Below are positions 1 through 11,290 of a stretch of 64,000 nucleotides of DNA, in pieces. Location: positions 19,667,272 to 19,731,271 of the forward strand of contig CM028914.1 in the NCBI GenBank assembly GCA_016801845.1, given 5' to 3'. Under the pieces are notes generated by a model that saw only the letters and a list, made by a program, of their open reading frames with translations, searched no databases and was not told where the DNA came from. Position 1 is the stretch's first letter; every line of letters starts with the position of its first letter. The stretch comes from Polydactylus sextarius (lineage: Eukaryota > Chordata > Actinopteri > Polynemidae). Both the position numbers and the translations under genes were made by a program.

Positions 1-111
1 AGTAAATGCCCTCCAACCCTCAGCTAAGCTGCTCCGGCAGCAGAGATACACTCAGAACGACCTGATGGTGGATCCTCTGATTGTGCTGCGCTGTGATCAG
101 AGGGTATACAG
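1..111 (+). CDS. ints2: ints2 exon (partial at window edge)
   Basis: The codon frame starts at base 2 and the exon may begin before the window. It encodes a segment including NDLMVDPLIVLRCDQRVY. The donor is GTAATT at 112, after the first two bases of a split arginine codon that is completed at 472. The following intron is 360 bp. Confidence 0.9.
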
Positions 112-2886
112 GTAATTTCAGGACTCTTTCATCATTAGAAAAAGGCAGACACATTTTAAAGGCCTGGGATACACATAAATATGCACTTAAGCTGATATTT
201 ACTAAGAATTCTCTTCATGAAAGATCGTTCATGCAACAGTATATTTATCAGATCTATGGACTGTTTGTTATACTGTTAAATGTTGTTTGTTTAGGCAGAT
301 GAAATCCAAGCCTGTCAAAATCAGGTTAAATCATTATGTGATTTCACTGTGTTGTTACCTTTTATTGTTGAACATGTTCTGATTATATCCTGATTATATT
401 AACCAAATTGCACCAGATGACAACAGACAGACATTTAAGTCATTAATATATATATTTTTTTGTTGTTCTAGGTGTCCTCCTTTGATGGACATTGTCCTTC
501 ACATGCTGAATGGCTACCTGTTGGCCTCAAAAGCCTACCTACACTGCCACCTGAAGGAGACGGCTGACTTTGATCGGCAGAGCCAGACAGTCTCAAGCCT
601 GGGGGTGCCTGGACAGCCAGACACACCTGAGGTCACCAGGGAGGAACTAAAAAATGCCCTTCTTGCTGCACAGGTATTTTAAATGACACTTACCCACAAT
701 TTGATGCCCGTACTTTCGTTGTCATGTCACAGGAGAGTTGTAAAGCAATAATATAGGTAATGTGACATGAAATGATTCCTGTCTCCATCAAACCCCAGGA
801 CAGTGCAGCAGTCCAGATTCTACTAGAGGTGTGTTTGCCAACCTCTGAAGAACAGCAGCTGGGGGCCAACACAGAGAGCCTACTCAAGAGCATCAGGACC
901 CCGGTGCCAGGGAAACTGAAACAGGAAAGCCTGGGGCCAAAAGCCAGTGGGAGTGTGGATGATGCTGAACCAGAGGGAGGCCTGCTCAGTGACTTGAGGG
1001 AGGTGCAATGTCTCATCTGTTGTTTACTACATCAGATGTTCATTGCTGACCCCAACATCGCCAAGTTGGTTCACTTTCAGGTAATGCAGCAGGAAAAAGG
1101 CTGGCAGGTAGACGAGCAAGGGTTCACGTTGCTCTTGTGTCAGACACGTTTGCTTGCTTCTTTATAATATTCCTACATAGCTGGAATTTTCTTGCTTTCC
1201 TCCAGATTTTTTGTCCCTTAGAGTAACGATGTCATGTAAAGCTCTTTGGAGTGAGTGTGCCATATTGCCTAAAATACATTGAAATCAGTATTTCAAAAGG
1301 ATGCCAAGTTATGTTGACCCCTTTAGTCATCACATTCTGCCACAGCATTAGTGGTAAGTGATTGTTCCCAGAAGAGCAGGCGACCATATGGTGGACTTCA
1401 AAACACCCAGTCCTTCCTCTGTCATGTTAATCCACCCTTGTCCACACTGCCAAAGAAAAGCTGCTGTGCACATTTGCGTTTACACACATGTTAAAGATAA
1501 GAGTTCCCCATGCATTAAAACGACGACTTAATTAAATTTACTGTATACTCCTTATTCCTCCCTTATCGTTCTTAACTGGATGAGAAGTTTTATGTCCCTG
1601 CTCTCTGTCTTTTTGTGGCTTTTTCTTTCTGTCAGGGTTACCCTCAAGCTCTGCTGCCTCTAACTGTGGCAGGCATCCCCTCCATCCATATCTGTTTGGA
1701 CTTCATCCCAGAGCTGCTGGCCCAGCCCCAGCTGGAAAAGCAGGTGAGGCCTCCCCTCCCCTCTCCTCTCTTTTTCCTGGCTTTAAATCCCAGAGTTACC
1801 TGGGCCTGAGCCAGAGCCTCTCTCCACATGGCTGTGTTTTTTTATGAAGTAGCTCTTTTGGGTGCACTATGCTGAGTGTTTGCATATTTGCTACATAAAT
1901 AAGTGGGGAAATTTGTGTGTCCCTGCAGATCTTTGCAATCCAGCTGCTGTCATACCTGTGTACACAGTACGCCTTACCAAAGTCTCTGAGTGTGGCCAGG
2001 TTGGCCATCAGTGTCATGGGCACCCTCCTCACAGGTTGGTGAAAAGTTTCTCACGTCTCATTTCATTCACTTTTACTTGTAGCTTTGTTTATTCAAGCCC
2101 CTCTTTTTGTTTAGTTCTGTGTCTACGTCACTGAATTTTCTCTCAGCAGACACTGTACACTGTGAGTCTGTACAGTGCTGTGTGTCGTGTTGTGTGCCTA
2201 CATGTCTCTTTTCCCTATATTTGGCTGCCACCATCTGGCCTTCGACTGTCAGTGCAGCATTTTCTCTTCAGCACATTTGGAAAAAAACATGTACCAACCT
2301 ATGAGCCACTATATTCCGTGTTAACACTCATCTTGGGTATAATCTGAGTGCGTGTGTGTGTGTGTTCTTCTTTTTAGTGCTGACTCACGCCAAGCGTTTC
2401 TCCTTCTTCATGCCCACCCTGCCGTGCCTGGTGGCTTTCTGCCAGGCCTTCCCTCCACTCTATGATGAAGTAGCAGCTTTATTAGTACAAGTTGGTCAAG
2501 TTTGTGCCTCTGATGTGGCCACCAAAGCCAGAGACATTGACCCTCTCATTGCACGTAAGTATAACACACATAATTTGAACTATTTTAATTTTATATTAGA
2601 TGGTAAGAAGTCAGCCAACATGAAATCTTCTATAATATGTTCTATGGTAAAGACATTGGAAAGATGAATAAATATCTAAGCAGTTCATTATATTTCAACA
2701 TTAGGTCTGCAGTATTTAAAAGAGAAGCCTCAGGAGGCTCTGGTTCAAGGAGGAGGTTCCTCAAAACTGATGCTCCCACAGAGGACGGCAGAAGAACTGG
2801 GAGGAGCTGACCCTGATGTTCAGCTCTGCTACTGTGTAGAAGCCACGTTCATGGACATCATCAGCTCCACCCTTCATGGACTATAA
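1..2886 (+). CDS. ints2: Integrator complex subunit 2, C-terminal part (seven last exons, 5' end outside window)
   Basis: INTS2 is a nuclear subunit of Integrator, the metazoan complex that cleaves snRNA 3' ends and attenuates paused RNA polymerase II transcripts. It is a large helical-repeat scaffold with no catalytic site. Seven exons join in frame: 1-111, 472-673, 799-1080, 1636-1743, 1929-2034, 2378-2554, 2705-2886, all with GT/AG boundaries. They give about 388 codons, against about 1,200 residues for the whole vertebrate protein as I recall it. Recognisable family segments are MDIVLHMLNGYLLASKAYL, LREVQCLICCLLHQM, DPNIAKLVHFQ, VAGIPSIHICLDFIPELL, QVCASDVATKARDIDPLIA and DPDVQLCYCVE. The most variable part is the acidic, proline- and glycine-rich linker in the third exon. 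The reading frame is intact, so the gene appears functional. The start codon and about two thirds of the protein lie upstream of base 1. Confidence 0.95.
472..673 (+). CDS. ints2: ints2 exon
   Basis: The acceptor is a T-rich tract ending in AG at 470-471, and the donor GTATTT is at 674. The first base completes a split arginine codon. The exon encodes CPPLMDIVLHMLNGYLLAS at its start and ends with the residues LLAAQ in complete codons (phase 0). The following intron is only 125 bp. Confidence 0.95.
799..1080 (+). CDS. ints2: ints2 exon
   Basis: The acceptor AG is at 797-798 and the donor GTAATG at 1081. The exon is 94 complete codons, phase 0 on both sides. It carries a conserved start (DSAAVQILLEVCLP), then a low-conservation linker rich in G, P, S and acidic residues, then the conserved LREVQCLICCLLHQM and DPNIAKLVHFQ blocks. 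The linker is probably a surface loop between helices. Confidence 0.95.
1636..1743 (+). CDS. ints2: ints2 exon
   Basis: The acceptor is a pyrimidine tract ending TCAG at 1632-1635 and the donor GTGAGG is at 1744. The exon is 36 complete codons encoding VAGIPSIHICLDFIPELL, a hallmark INTS2 block. The preceding intron, 1081-1635, is the longest visible in this gene at 555 bp. Confidence 0.95.
1929..2034 (+). CDS. ints2: ints2 exon
   Basis: The acceptor TGCAG ends at 1928 and the donor GTTGGT is at 2035. The exon encodes QLLSYLCTQYALPKSLSVA followed by a helix ending MGTLLT. It ends one base into a valine codon (phase 1). Confidence 0.93.
2378..2554 (+). CDS. ints2: ints2 exon
   Basis: The acceptor is TTTTTAG ending at 2377, preceded by a GT-repeat and pyrimidine stretch. 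The donor GTAAGT at 2555 is a consensus site. The exon encodes TPTLPCLVAF-like core sequence (FFMPTLPCLVAFCQAFPPLY) and QVCASDVATKARDIDPLIA. It ends one base into an arginine codon. Confidence 0.95.
2705..2886 (+). CDS. ints2: ints2 terminal coding exon
   Basis: The acceptor TTAG ends at 2704. The exon completes the split arginine codon and encodes the C-terminal tail, including DPDVQLCYCVEATFMDIISS, then stops at TAA 2884-2886. The extreme C-terminus is short and family-like, with no extension or truncation evident. Confidence 0.93.
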
Positions 2887-3187
2887 ACAAGACACACTCT
2901 TTCTAGAGGAGGAACTGAGCTTCAACCAACAACTCCAAACACTGCCCCTGAAAAACATTCACACTCCTTTAAAGGGCTACTGCAAATATACATCCTCACA
3001 CCATCTTCAACAAATGGATTCAAATGATGTCATCTTTTTAAGGGTTTCGTGTAATGTTAGGTTGAGAGTTGCTCTTGTTCTGTGCACATAATAGGACATA
3101 TACTGTGTATCCACTCTGGTCTGTTTGTTCGCTCAGTCCTGTGATGAAAAATACATTCTTTACCATCATCTTTTATTACTCTTTGTA

Positions 3188-3193
3188 AATAAA
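3188..3193 (+). terminator. ints2: Possible upstream polyadenylation signal of ints2
   Basis: AATAAA within the 3' UTR, about 300 bases after the stop. Followed by T-rich sequence. It may be an alternative proximal poly(A) site, but a chance match in AT-rich DNA is also possible. Confidence 0.4.
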
Positions 3194-3403
3194 TAACAAT
3201 TTCCACTTTATGTAGAAAATGTGTGTTTCTGTCACAGTTTGTAGAAAGTAAAATGTTGAAATGTAAATTGGTCCATTTTCTTGACCTCATTAAGCATATT
3301 TTTCTAAGCTGTAAGAGTTGTGACCTTTTTATCAGCAAATGGAAAAAAAAGGAGGACGTTGCCTTGAAATAATATGTAGAGATTTTGTACTGTATTTGTT
3401 TGT

Positions 3404-3409
3404 AATAAA
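3404..3409 (+). terminator. ints2: Polyadenylation signal of ints2
   Basis: Canonical AATAAA. A GT-rich stretch at about 3440-3460 fits a downstream cleavage element, so cleavage is expected near 3420-3430. This is the likeliest main 3' end. Confidence 0.75.
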
Positions 3410-3430
3410 ACAAAGAAAAACAACTGATAT

Positions 3431-6400
3431 GTTGTTATGGACATGATGTGGTGTTTTTGATTGGTCAGGTGTGACAGGTCTTGCCCTTGACACTGTCCAG
3501 TCTGGTCTTGCGCCGCTGCTTGAATGTCAATGTAACTATAATCATGTCACGGCTGCTCCTGACCTGTCCTTGATCTTGCCATTTCTGCAGGTGTGCAGGT
3601 GAGAGTTTTGACTTAAGTTGCACAACATCCAACGTGAGACGAGTATTAATTTAGAGAAGAAAACTGGACGGCATCCTCAGATAACTGCTGAGCCCATGAG
3701 ACCACACAGCTGACAGAGTTGTTCATGTATAGATAATGTATAATACTGTAGAAATGACCTCTAGATTTGTGGAGTATCTTGACTTCTCAAGAATTAGACT
3801 TTATGCACCTTTCAGGCCCATAACTGCAGGATACACTAACCATAGTAACACAGTCTACTGCTAAAAAAGGGTAAGTGAAATGATATACTTCAATATTTTT
3901 ATTTGGTCAAGGTGTTGCAGGTTGAGAAGTACTAAGGACAATGAGTCTGTTCTGAAGCTTTTATCAGCAGTGTTCAAGATGGTTTTCATTTGTACTTAAC
4001 GGTTCCATCAGTAAATACATATAACTACAGTAGGACCTGAAGTGGGAAACAGACCTGCACTACTCAAACAAAGACAAACTTTGTCAAACAGTACTTATTA
4101 CGTCCTAGTGTTGATATGGATGACAGATTATGTAAATAACATATAAAAGCTGAGTAGGTGATGGAAGGTGTATGGGTACTTCAGCAAAGTGGTAGATACC
4201 ATAGTAAACATTGAAATCCTGTAGATCGTCCTGAGTGATTCTTTACATTATATCACCTTTACCTTTTTAGTAACAACAATACTGAAACACAGCTGCTGCT
4301 CAGGCTTGAATCTCACTTTTGGATATTGGATCGACTGTGGTCCATTTTGGACTCTTCTTTCGTTAACTCAGTTTAGGTATTGTTTTTGCTTATAAACCTG
4401 ATAGTAATAGACATTCACTGATGTATCTCAGGGTGGTGTTCAAAATCCATCTATATATTTGTTTTTATGCTCTGGCATTCTATGCACAAAACCCTACAGA
4501 ACAGAATCATAGCAGAGTATACCCTCAGATGATCTGCCTGTTTCATAAAATCAGTGGATGGAAGATTATTACTCCAACCAACCACCACCATGAGTTCTAA
4601 ATAACAGAAGAGATCTCTGCACACTTGCATAGTAAAAAGCATCTGATTTCACAGGTCACTTTATTGCAGTTGGTTTCACACATGCAACATGACTCTTGGC
4701 TTTAACTCATAAATCTGGCGTCTTCAGGCTAAGACTGTATTTTATGAGACTTTTAAATGCCTGTAGCAGTGAATCCTCACATATCGCTCCTCATTGTTGT
4801 ATTTTGTTGCATGAAGGAAGTGTAGTCTGTGTAAAGACATTTGCAAACATATCAGGCTGTCAAACATGAAAACCACCCTTGACTTGTGAAATCTTTTCAG
4901 TGTCAACAGTGTGGAGGAATGCAATAACTGAAACAGACTGTTAACAGACTGTTACAGCGTCTAGTTTCCTTTTTACCAGTCATTTACTGCACATAAATCA
5001 TATCATGGCAGCTGCACTGTCATATCTTAATAGACATATCTCAGTAATTCACCAGAGGGCAGTCTTGCCACGCTAAAAACCAGATCCATCCTGTCAGACC
5101 GAACCCATTATTTAAATAAACCTTCAAAGAACAGGCAGCGAGGAACCTAAGAACAGGTTTCAATAGGTTTGCACACATTATGCTAAAATATAAAACTATC
5201 ACTGTCACAGAAGTCATAGTGTAAAATTGCCCATTTTCAGTATTTACCCGGTACTATACACATTGAGTCCCTGTTCTACAACAATAGCTTTAGAAATAAA
5301 TGCTATAGAAATCAAATAATGAAACAGGATGGCATATATATATATATACATCATCATATAATTCAAATTCTAAAAATGTTATGCTATATAAAGACATATT
5401 GATAGATAATATGTAGTGTGTTTCATGTGTTTCGTGTTTTTAGTACACTGCATCAACACAGTCAACTTCCTCAAATCTTTCTCTTTTTGTTTCAGAGGCA
5501 TTTGTGGATCAATCTGCAGCAGTTTGCTGTGCTGTGAGAGATGCCTCAAGCAAGCGAGGGTGAAATCACAGTAGTTGTGTTTTCACTAGCATTCCCACTG
5601 TGCTGTTAACACCCAGCACCCACAATGCAACCTCCTGCAAACTGTACAAAAAAGGGTCTTTAGGAGAAGCCAGAGGGAACCTGGGAGGGAGAAGTCAAGC
5701 GAGAGATGCCTTGACTCTCTGATCAGTATGAAAATGGAAAGGGAAGGCAAAAGGAAACTCAAGGTGTCATCCTCAATTTCCTCAATGCAGGTTTACATGT
5801 TCACAACAAACTCGATCTGTGATGGCTGTGACAATAATTTTCTAGCTCTAGCAAGACTGAAAGATCACACCAACTTTGTAATTAGATTCGGGCTCTAATC
5901 TAAAAAAAATTTAAGGTGTTAAAATACATCAGACAAACAAAGTTGATTATTTTGTGAGCAGTTGTGTAAATCTGGGTTTATATTGAAAATTGTGTTACAG
6001 ATTCAACTCATCATTTCAGAGGATGGTGGAGGCTGGTGATGCGATTCAAAAGCACCACAGATGGCAGCCTCCATGATGGCAGCAGCAACTGCTCTCATTT
6101 TACCCTCACTTGCTTCAAGATGGCCAGTTTCGACGCAGACCCGACATCCTCACTGTCGTTACGGTAGGATTTATTGCAGGATGACTCTATTAGACTGCAT
6201 TAGTTTTAGCTTGTGTGTGCCTAATAACGTGCCAACTGTGTATTTCTAGATCGATTACTTACAAGAATCCTGCAAGTTTGACACAAAAACATTATGCTGA
6301 CCGAGGAATTTCTTCTATCCATTAGCAACGATGGATGAGAGGATCACGGCTTAAAAGAAACTTTAAAGCTCCTGATTGCTGTATTGAAATAAGACATCAT

Positions 6401-8469
6401 GTCAGCACCCTGGCAAAGACTTGTAGTATCACTTAAAAGTCCAATTAGAATACCTCTTACCTGAAGCAACTCTCCCTGGTCAGATAAATCTCTTTGGAGG
6501 AAGTGTAGAGACAAAGACATTTTATTAATAACCACAAAACAGCATGCAGGGATTTTAAACATGTCTACTGTAATCAAACAGCGACTTTATACCTGATTTA
6601 GATTGAATTGTGTTAGCACAGAATAGTGTTAATTTAGGGCCATAAAAGTAACTGGACCTTTGCTTCTTATTAGAGTTTTGCCTAGACTTGACTGTAATTG
6701 GGATTCACTGCAGTGTGGCGCACAGTCTGTTAACGTTAAGTTGAATCTCTTTTTGTGATGTGTCTTTTTCTTTCCCAGGCCTAGCACATTAGCTATGGAT
6801 GTGTAAACACCAAGCCTATCGAAAACAATTCTACAACAATACCTCTACCTCTTTAGAAATCTACCCAAGAATGCCAGAGGGAAGCACTTAAATGGTGTTC
6901 TTAATGCACTTAGCCCACTATACACTACCTCCAGCTTTTCAATTCACATCACAGGCCTATTTGCTTCTGTTTACTTGAAAGTAATAAAAGGCGAGCCCTT
7001 AAGGGGCAGAAGAGAATCCCACTTCAGCTTGTTACAAGAGTCATTGAGGTTAGCAGAGCATTCTTTCCCTGTTGGCCTTGGTGGCTCTTTGAGAGAAAGG
7101 CACTTCAGGTGTAATGCTGTAAAACACCTACCTACTGCTGTGACTGCTGCTAAACCATCCAAAGGGACGTATTTGTCTCTCTAGTGCTTTGAGTATTTGA
7201 CTTATCAAACCAGTTGAGTTGTTTGAATTTAAGTAAGAAAGGTCTCAACTCAACTGACAAAAGCTCCAGACAACAACATCTAGTGCCTTAATTCTGAATG
7301 TTCCATGTTCACTTTAAATAATATATTATCATTTCATTTGTTTTTTCTTCTGTGTACTCATGGAAGCACTATGTTGCCCTTAAGTACATGGATGTTGTTT
7401 ATCTATGCTATCATCATGTCTTTATGGATGCCATGTTCATGTTGTATTCATGTTCCCAGGTGGTGGTCCCTTGGCTTTTCCATGAGGTTGACCTTTGTGG
7501 TCTGGTGGTAATTTCTGTTGTAATGAAGAACAGTTCACAGTTGTCTTTCAGAAGTTTAATTCGAGCTTTTGTGCACCTGTTTAGAAACAGTTCTGCAGCA
7601 CCGTCTCAGAGCACAATCAAGAAATGCATAAATAAGCAAAGAATAAAGAATATGAAAGGTTTTTATACAGCTTGTCACTGAGCCTCACACACTGCCAGAA
7701 TGAACTTGACACATTTTGTAAAAGCTGATTTGTGGACTTAATTCATGTGATTTAGGTAAGTGAAAGTGAAATTCTATATTACAGTGGTTTTATGTCCATC
7801 TCTCAGAATTAATTATAATACATGTGATAATCATTTGATATTTCTTTTTTTTTAAATCTGGAACCATCTGGTTGAAATTCTAATTTCTCCAATATTTTGA
7901 TTTATTACAAAATACTGGCAAATATAATGGACCCCTAATCAGCCTCAGCTGTTCTTGTTTTACGCTTAACAACAAAAAGAAAACTAAGATTGGAAATGAG
8001 GTCAATTTGATACTTTACCAGTCTAATGTCATAAAGAATTTAGATCAAAACACCTGCCACTGTATCCTCAATCTGCTTCCTACAGTGATTTTATTTATTT
8101 TGGCCAGGATTTACATCACATCAGAGAGACAAAGACAAAAAGTGTTGGTTAAACACATGCCGACACAGCAGGTTTGTGCCGGTCTTACAACACTGTAGGC
8201 ACAACTACAACTGCATGTGCCTGTGTGAAGATGCTGGATACAGAAATATAATTGAAGGCAAAGCCACCAAATCCTCATTATGTATCAGTGCTTTGTTGAT
8301 TTGTATTGGAATGGTAACGTGGTAACATGGTCTCTCAGTGATCACTGACTGGACATCAGTGATTAAACCTTTTAATTACCAGCTACATCACCAAGTGAAT
8401 AAATATTTGTCTTGCACAGATTTGGTTTTCATTTTGTATCCAGTTCCTTGAGGTAAAAGTAAAGCTGTT
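3431..8469. other. Intergenic spacer downstream of ints2
   Basis: No coding exons recognised on either strand and open frames are short. Mostly AT-rich. It contains a short (AT)n run at 5334-5349. The stretch 6985-7190, which includes the palindrome CCCTTAAGGG at 6996-7005, and the stretch 5480-5740 are more complex and could be regulatory, but nothing specific is recognised. Confidence 0.6.
5334..5349. repeat. (AT)n microsatellite
   Basis: Eight AT units in an AT-rich context. Confidence 0.85.
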
Positions 8470-9070
8470 TTTTCCTGATCAAAGAATAAGTAGAGACAAG
8501 CGAGAGGATGATTTCACTCAGATCTTCAATCCACCCTGTCTTCTTTGGCTGGTAGAAGCTGAGGGAATTGATTACACGGAGCAGGAGCACTTTGTCAGGC
8601 CTGAATGCATTTTTCACAATGTGTTGCCAGGAACAAAGGGACACTTTTAAAGCTTTCATAACACCCTCTAAAACTTTTTATTTCCCCCTTGGTTGAGCAG
8701 AAAGCATCAGGAAGACAGCGATTGAAAATTAATTGGCAGTGTGTCAGCGGCATATTTACATTTTGTTCTTTTAAAGATGCAATTAATTACAAGAGATGAA
8801 GAAATCTGCAGAGAGATGAGATGTGTTGCGTTGGTTGCCCTCCTCCCAGCAGACCGTCTTCTGCTCTGAGGGAGTGTAGGCAGGCTTGCCAATTAACCAC
8901 AGACTATAAAAGACCCAAAGCTCCGATGTTTCAGCAGGTAAAAAAGGCCCCAGTTTGAATTGCCATGCAGAAGATGTAACAGACAGGCAGTAGCATGTGG
9001 TTAAAATACTCTTGTGCTTCAAGCTACACTTGGAAGATGTAACGAAACCGCTCTCTTTCAAGAGTTTTGT
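8470..9070. promoter_or_regulatory. Candidate conserved non-coding element (enhancer-like block)
   Basis: This 600 bp block has no repeats or open frames and much higher complexity than its AT-rich flanks. Motifs seen: SOX-type AACAAAGG at 8632-8639, homeodomain-type TTAATTGG at 8729-8736 and AATTAATTA at 8781-8789, and RUNX-type AACCACAG at 8895-8902. The pattern resembles vertebrate developmental enhancers. Conservation was not measured, so the call is inference. Confidence 0.4.
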
Positions 9071-9249
9071 TACTCCAGGAAACTACAGCAAATTAGGTGC
9101 TAGGAAGCCATAAACTGTAAGTGCTGTATGTGAGACATTAAGGGTTTCCAGTGCTTTTGCTTTTATTGCCAAATGAGCTTTCCCTCAATGTATTACTAAC
9201 AGAACTGAGTCAGAAGAAATGTATCTGTAGTCACCCTCACATAGTCTGC

Positions 9250-9280
9250 CTGGCATTCATCATTATCATCATCATCAAGG
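9250..9280. repeat. ATC/ATT trinucleotide microsatellite
   Basis: Short run of CATCATTATCATCATCATCA-like units. Confidence 0.7.
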
Positions 9281-9384
9281 GAGCAGTTACATCAACATCC
9301 CACAGTCTTCCCTGTCTAGACTCTTTGACTATTTATATCACTGGAATTAACAAAACCCTGTAGACAGTCTGTAAAAGAAACGAG

Positions 9385-9600
9385 GCAGTGAGGCATTGTT
9401 GTCTGGCAAAATCTCTTTGATGACATGTTTGACTCTGGTGTCTCCAAATTTCAATTGCCAATTTGTTATTTTCTTCAGCATCTCTACTTGTAAAGGCTTT
9501 GGATGAATTACGTCTTTTCTTTCGGGATGGCCTTAACAAGGGACACACCATTTCACCCAGGCCTCCCCAGACGTTCACAGAAAACACACGAGTGGGAATG
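9385..9600. promoter_or_regulatory. Candidate conserved non-coding element
   Basis: Complex repeat-free sequence with AATTG/CAATT cores in a context without coding signal. The block may be continuous with the candidate elements on either side (8.5-9.1 and 10.0-10.5 kb). Supported only by texture. Confidence 0.25.
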
Positions 9601-9959
9601 CCAGTGACAGACCTGTGTCACAATGAAGGTTCAAGCTTCTTTCCTTTAATGGTTAAACACAAAGTTGAAGCTGTCAGAAGTGGCCTGAAGCAAAATGTGG
9701 AGTGTTTTTTCTGTTCTTGCCTCTCTCCCCCTCCAGTGACCACAAACACGGCGACAGCACCCTGGAGTTGCTGTGGAGCTTCTTTAAAAGGAACATATGC
9801 TTTTGTACTGGAAATACATAAGTCATAAGGGGAAGGAAAAGGAGGGAGGGGGGCAATTGAAGTTGAGCAATAACATCTCAAATGCCCCACATTTCCACTC
9901 TGGCAGTAAGTATGGAAAAAGTTTGAGAAGAAAGAGAAAGTTTGATGTAAGCACATAAA

Positions 9960-10520
9960 AAGGAATAATGCTAGATACCTCGGGAGCTTGCTCGCTTCGC
10001 ACTTTCCAGTGAAGACCAAAGAGGGCCTTTTAAAACGCTTGTATAATTGATTCCACCCAGAGGTAACCCAAGGCAATCACCTACCTCACCAAACACGAAC
10101 ACTGAAGCCTTGTGTAAAGAGCGCCTGTTTTTGTGCCACGCTATTGCTTTCCAGTCCCTGCCATCTTTTTTTTTATTGGAGCTTTCATCTACGAGTGTGA
10201 ATAACTGCGAAGTGAGGCAAAGCTGAATAAACATTGTCTGAATAGGTGATTGATGGATCAATTTGGGTCCCTCGTTTCCCAGCGCTGGTGGCGGCATTCA
10301 CATTGATTATGTTGCCTGTGGTCGTCGGCCAAAATACAGTCCTTGAAATGACTATGTCTGCTGGAAAATGTCCAGCGCTGCCTCAGCCAAACAGATGGCT
10401 CCCAATGCTGCAGTTATATCCATATTAATGGCGTGATTACAATACATTACAATCGAGAGATCTTGTCATTAACGCAGTGATTTAAAAAGCAATTATGGAG
10501 TTTGATTATCCTCCGCCGCA
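9960..10520. promoter_or_regulatory. Candidate conserved non-coding element with a PBX-HOX-type site
   Basis: A 560 bp block of balanced composition and high complexity. It includes TGATTGATGG at 10247-10256, a good match to the bipartite PBX-HOX consensus TGATNNATNN, followed at once by ATCAAT in the other orientation. At 10420-10510 there is a run of homeodomain-like cores (ATTAAT, GATTAC, AATTATG). It has no splice-consistent open frame. Among the stronger enhancer candidates here, but still inference. Confidence 0.4.
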
Positions 10521-11039
10521 GCTATAAGGTGTGTGTATGTGTGAGTGTTGCTCTGCCGGTGGGCCCGTAGAGAGAGCAGATTGATTCCTCAGTTAAGGAC
10601 TGTGTTTAGCCAATGTGACTGACACCTAATGATCTGAAATGGTTGCATCACAATGGAAAGGAGCACGGTCAGAGGGTAAAAGTGGAGAATATGAGGATGA
10701 TCACAGAATTAGCGTGCAGATGTGAATGTGTTGGTGTGAGCAGAAATGGGTTAAAGTCCCACTTTAGCAGGTTGTGTTCAGGTCTTTATTTTCTTTCAGT
10801 CATCAAGGAAAATAAGAACTGCAGCAATTTTAAAGGAAAAATCACCTAAAAGCATGCAACACTTACACCTGTTGATGGATTTACTGGATTCTTTGCTTCC
10901 TTAGAGCCCATTGTTGGTCTGTGTATATAATCAAATCTTGTGTTTCGATTTCGATTACGGCCTCAAACGATTATAAAAACAAAGTAATCGAGACAGACAA
11001 TTACTCGAATTATTCTGCCGATGTTGTATTGTGTTGTGC
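10521..11039. other. Spacer
   Basis: No gene or repeat identified except the last ~120 bases (from about 10920), where TCGATTTCGATTACG-like and TAATCGAG sequence resembles the CG-containing flanks of some fish DNA transposons and may belong with the CpG-rich patch that follows. Confidence 0.4.
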
Positions 11040-11290
11040 TGCGACTGAGACGCGCATGCGTACTTTGGCCAATTGGACAGGTTGAAGTCACGCGTGTTCT
11101 CTCGTGGCGGCGTTTGTAACAAGCAGCGATGCGTGTGACTGCAGACGGAGGAGCGACAGCGGCGTTTACTGGGGTAAAACACAAACTGTCCTTCACAGTC
11201 GACGGTTTAACACACTCTGCAGCACAGTCATCATTACCAACCAAAGCCGGGACAGTAGAAAAAGAAGCCGCCACGTGTTTAGTACATACT
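11040..11290. promoter_or_regulatory. CpG-rich promoter-like patch with NRF1-type motif
   Basis: CpG dinucleotides are far denser here than in the CpG-poor surroundings. Within it are GCGCATGCGT at 11052-11061 (one base off the NRF1 consensus GCGCATGCGC), a CCAAT core at about 11069-11073, and CACGTG at 11272-11277. It could be the promoter of an unannotated transcript or of a decayed mobile element. No TATA box or convincing downstream open frame was found, and a 64-codon frame at 11104-11298 has no recognised homology. Confidence 0.4.

Larger units (their letters stand above)
2887..3425 (+). other. ints2: ints2 3' untranslated region
   Basis: The stretch from the stop codon to the predicted cleavage site is about 540 bases, AT-rich and without a conserved open frame. 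It holds an earlier AATAAA at 3188-3193 that could give a shorter transcript of about 320 bases of UTR. Confidence 0.75.

Noticed and set aside
690..1016. Minus-strand open frame
   Set aside because: Antisense shadow of the third ints2 exon.
3431..10000. BRIP1 exons expected from mammalian gene order
   Set aside because: No helicase motifs or splice-linked frames resembling BRIP1 were found on either strand.
9618..10076. 152-codon open frame on the minus strand
   Set aside because: Longest open frame in the desert but without a recognised domain, splice context or coding-like composition. It overlaps a candidate non-coding element and has overlapping open frames on other frames, as expected by chance.
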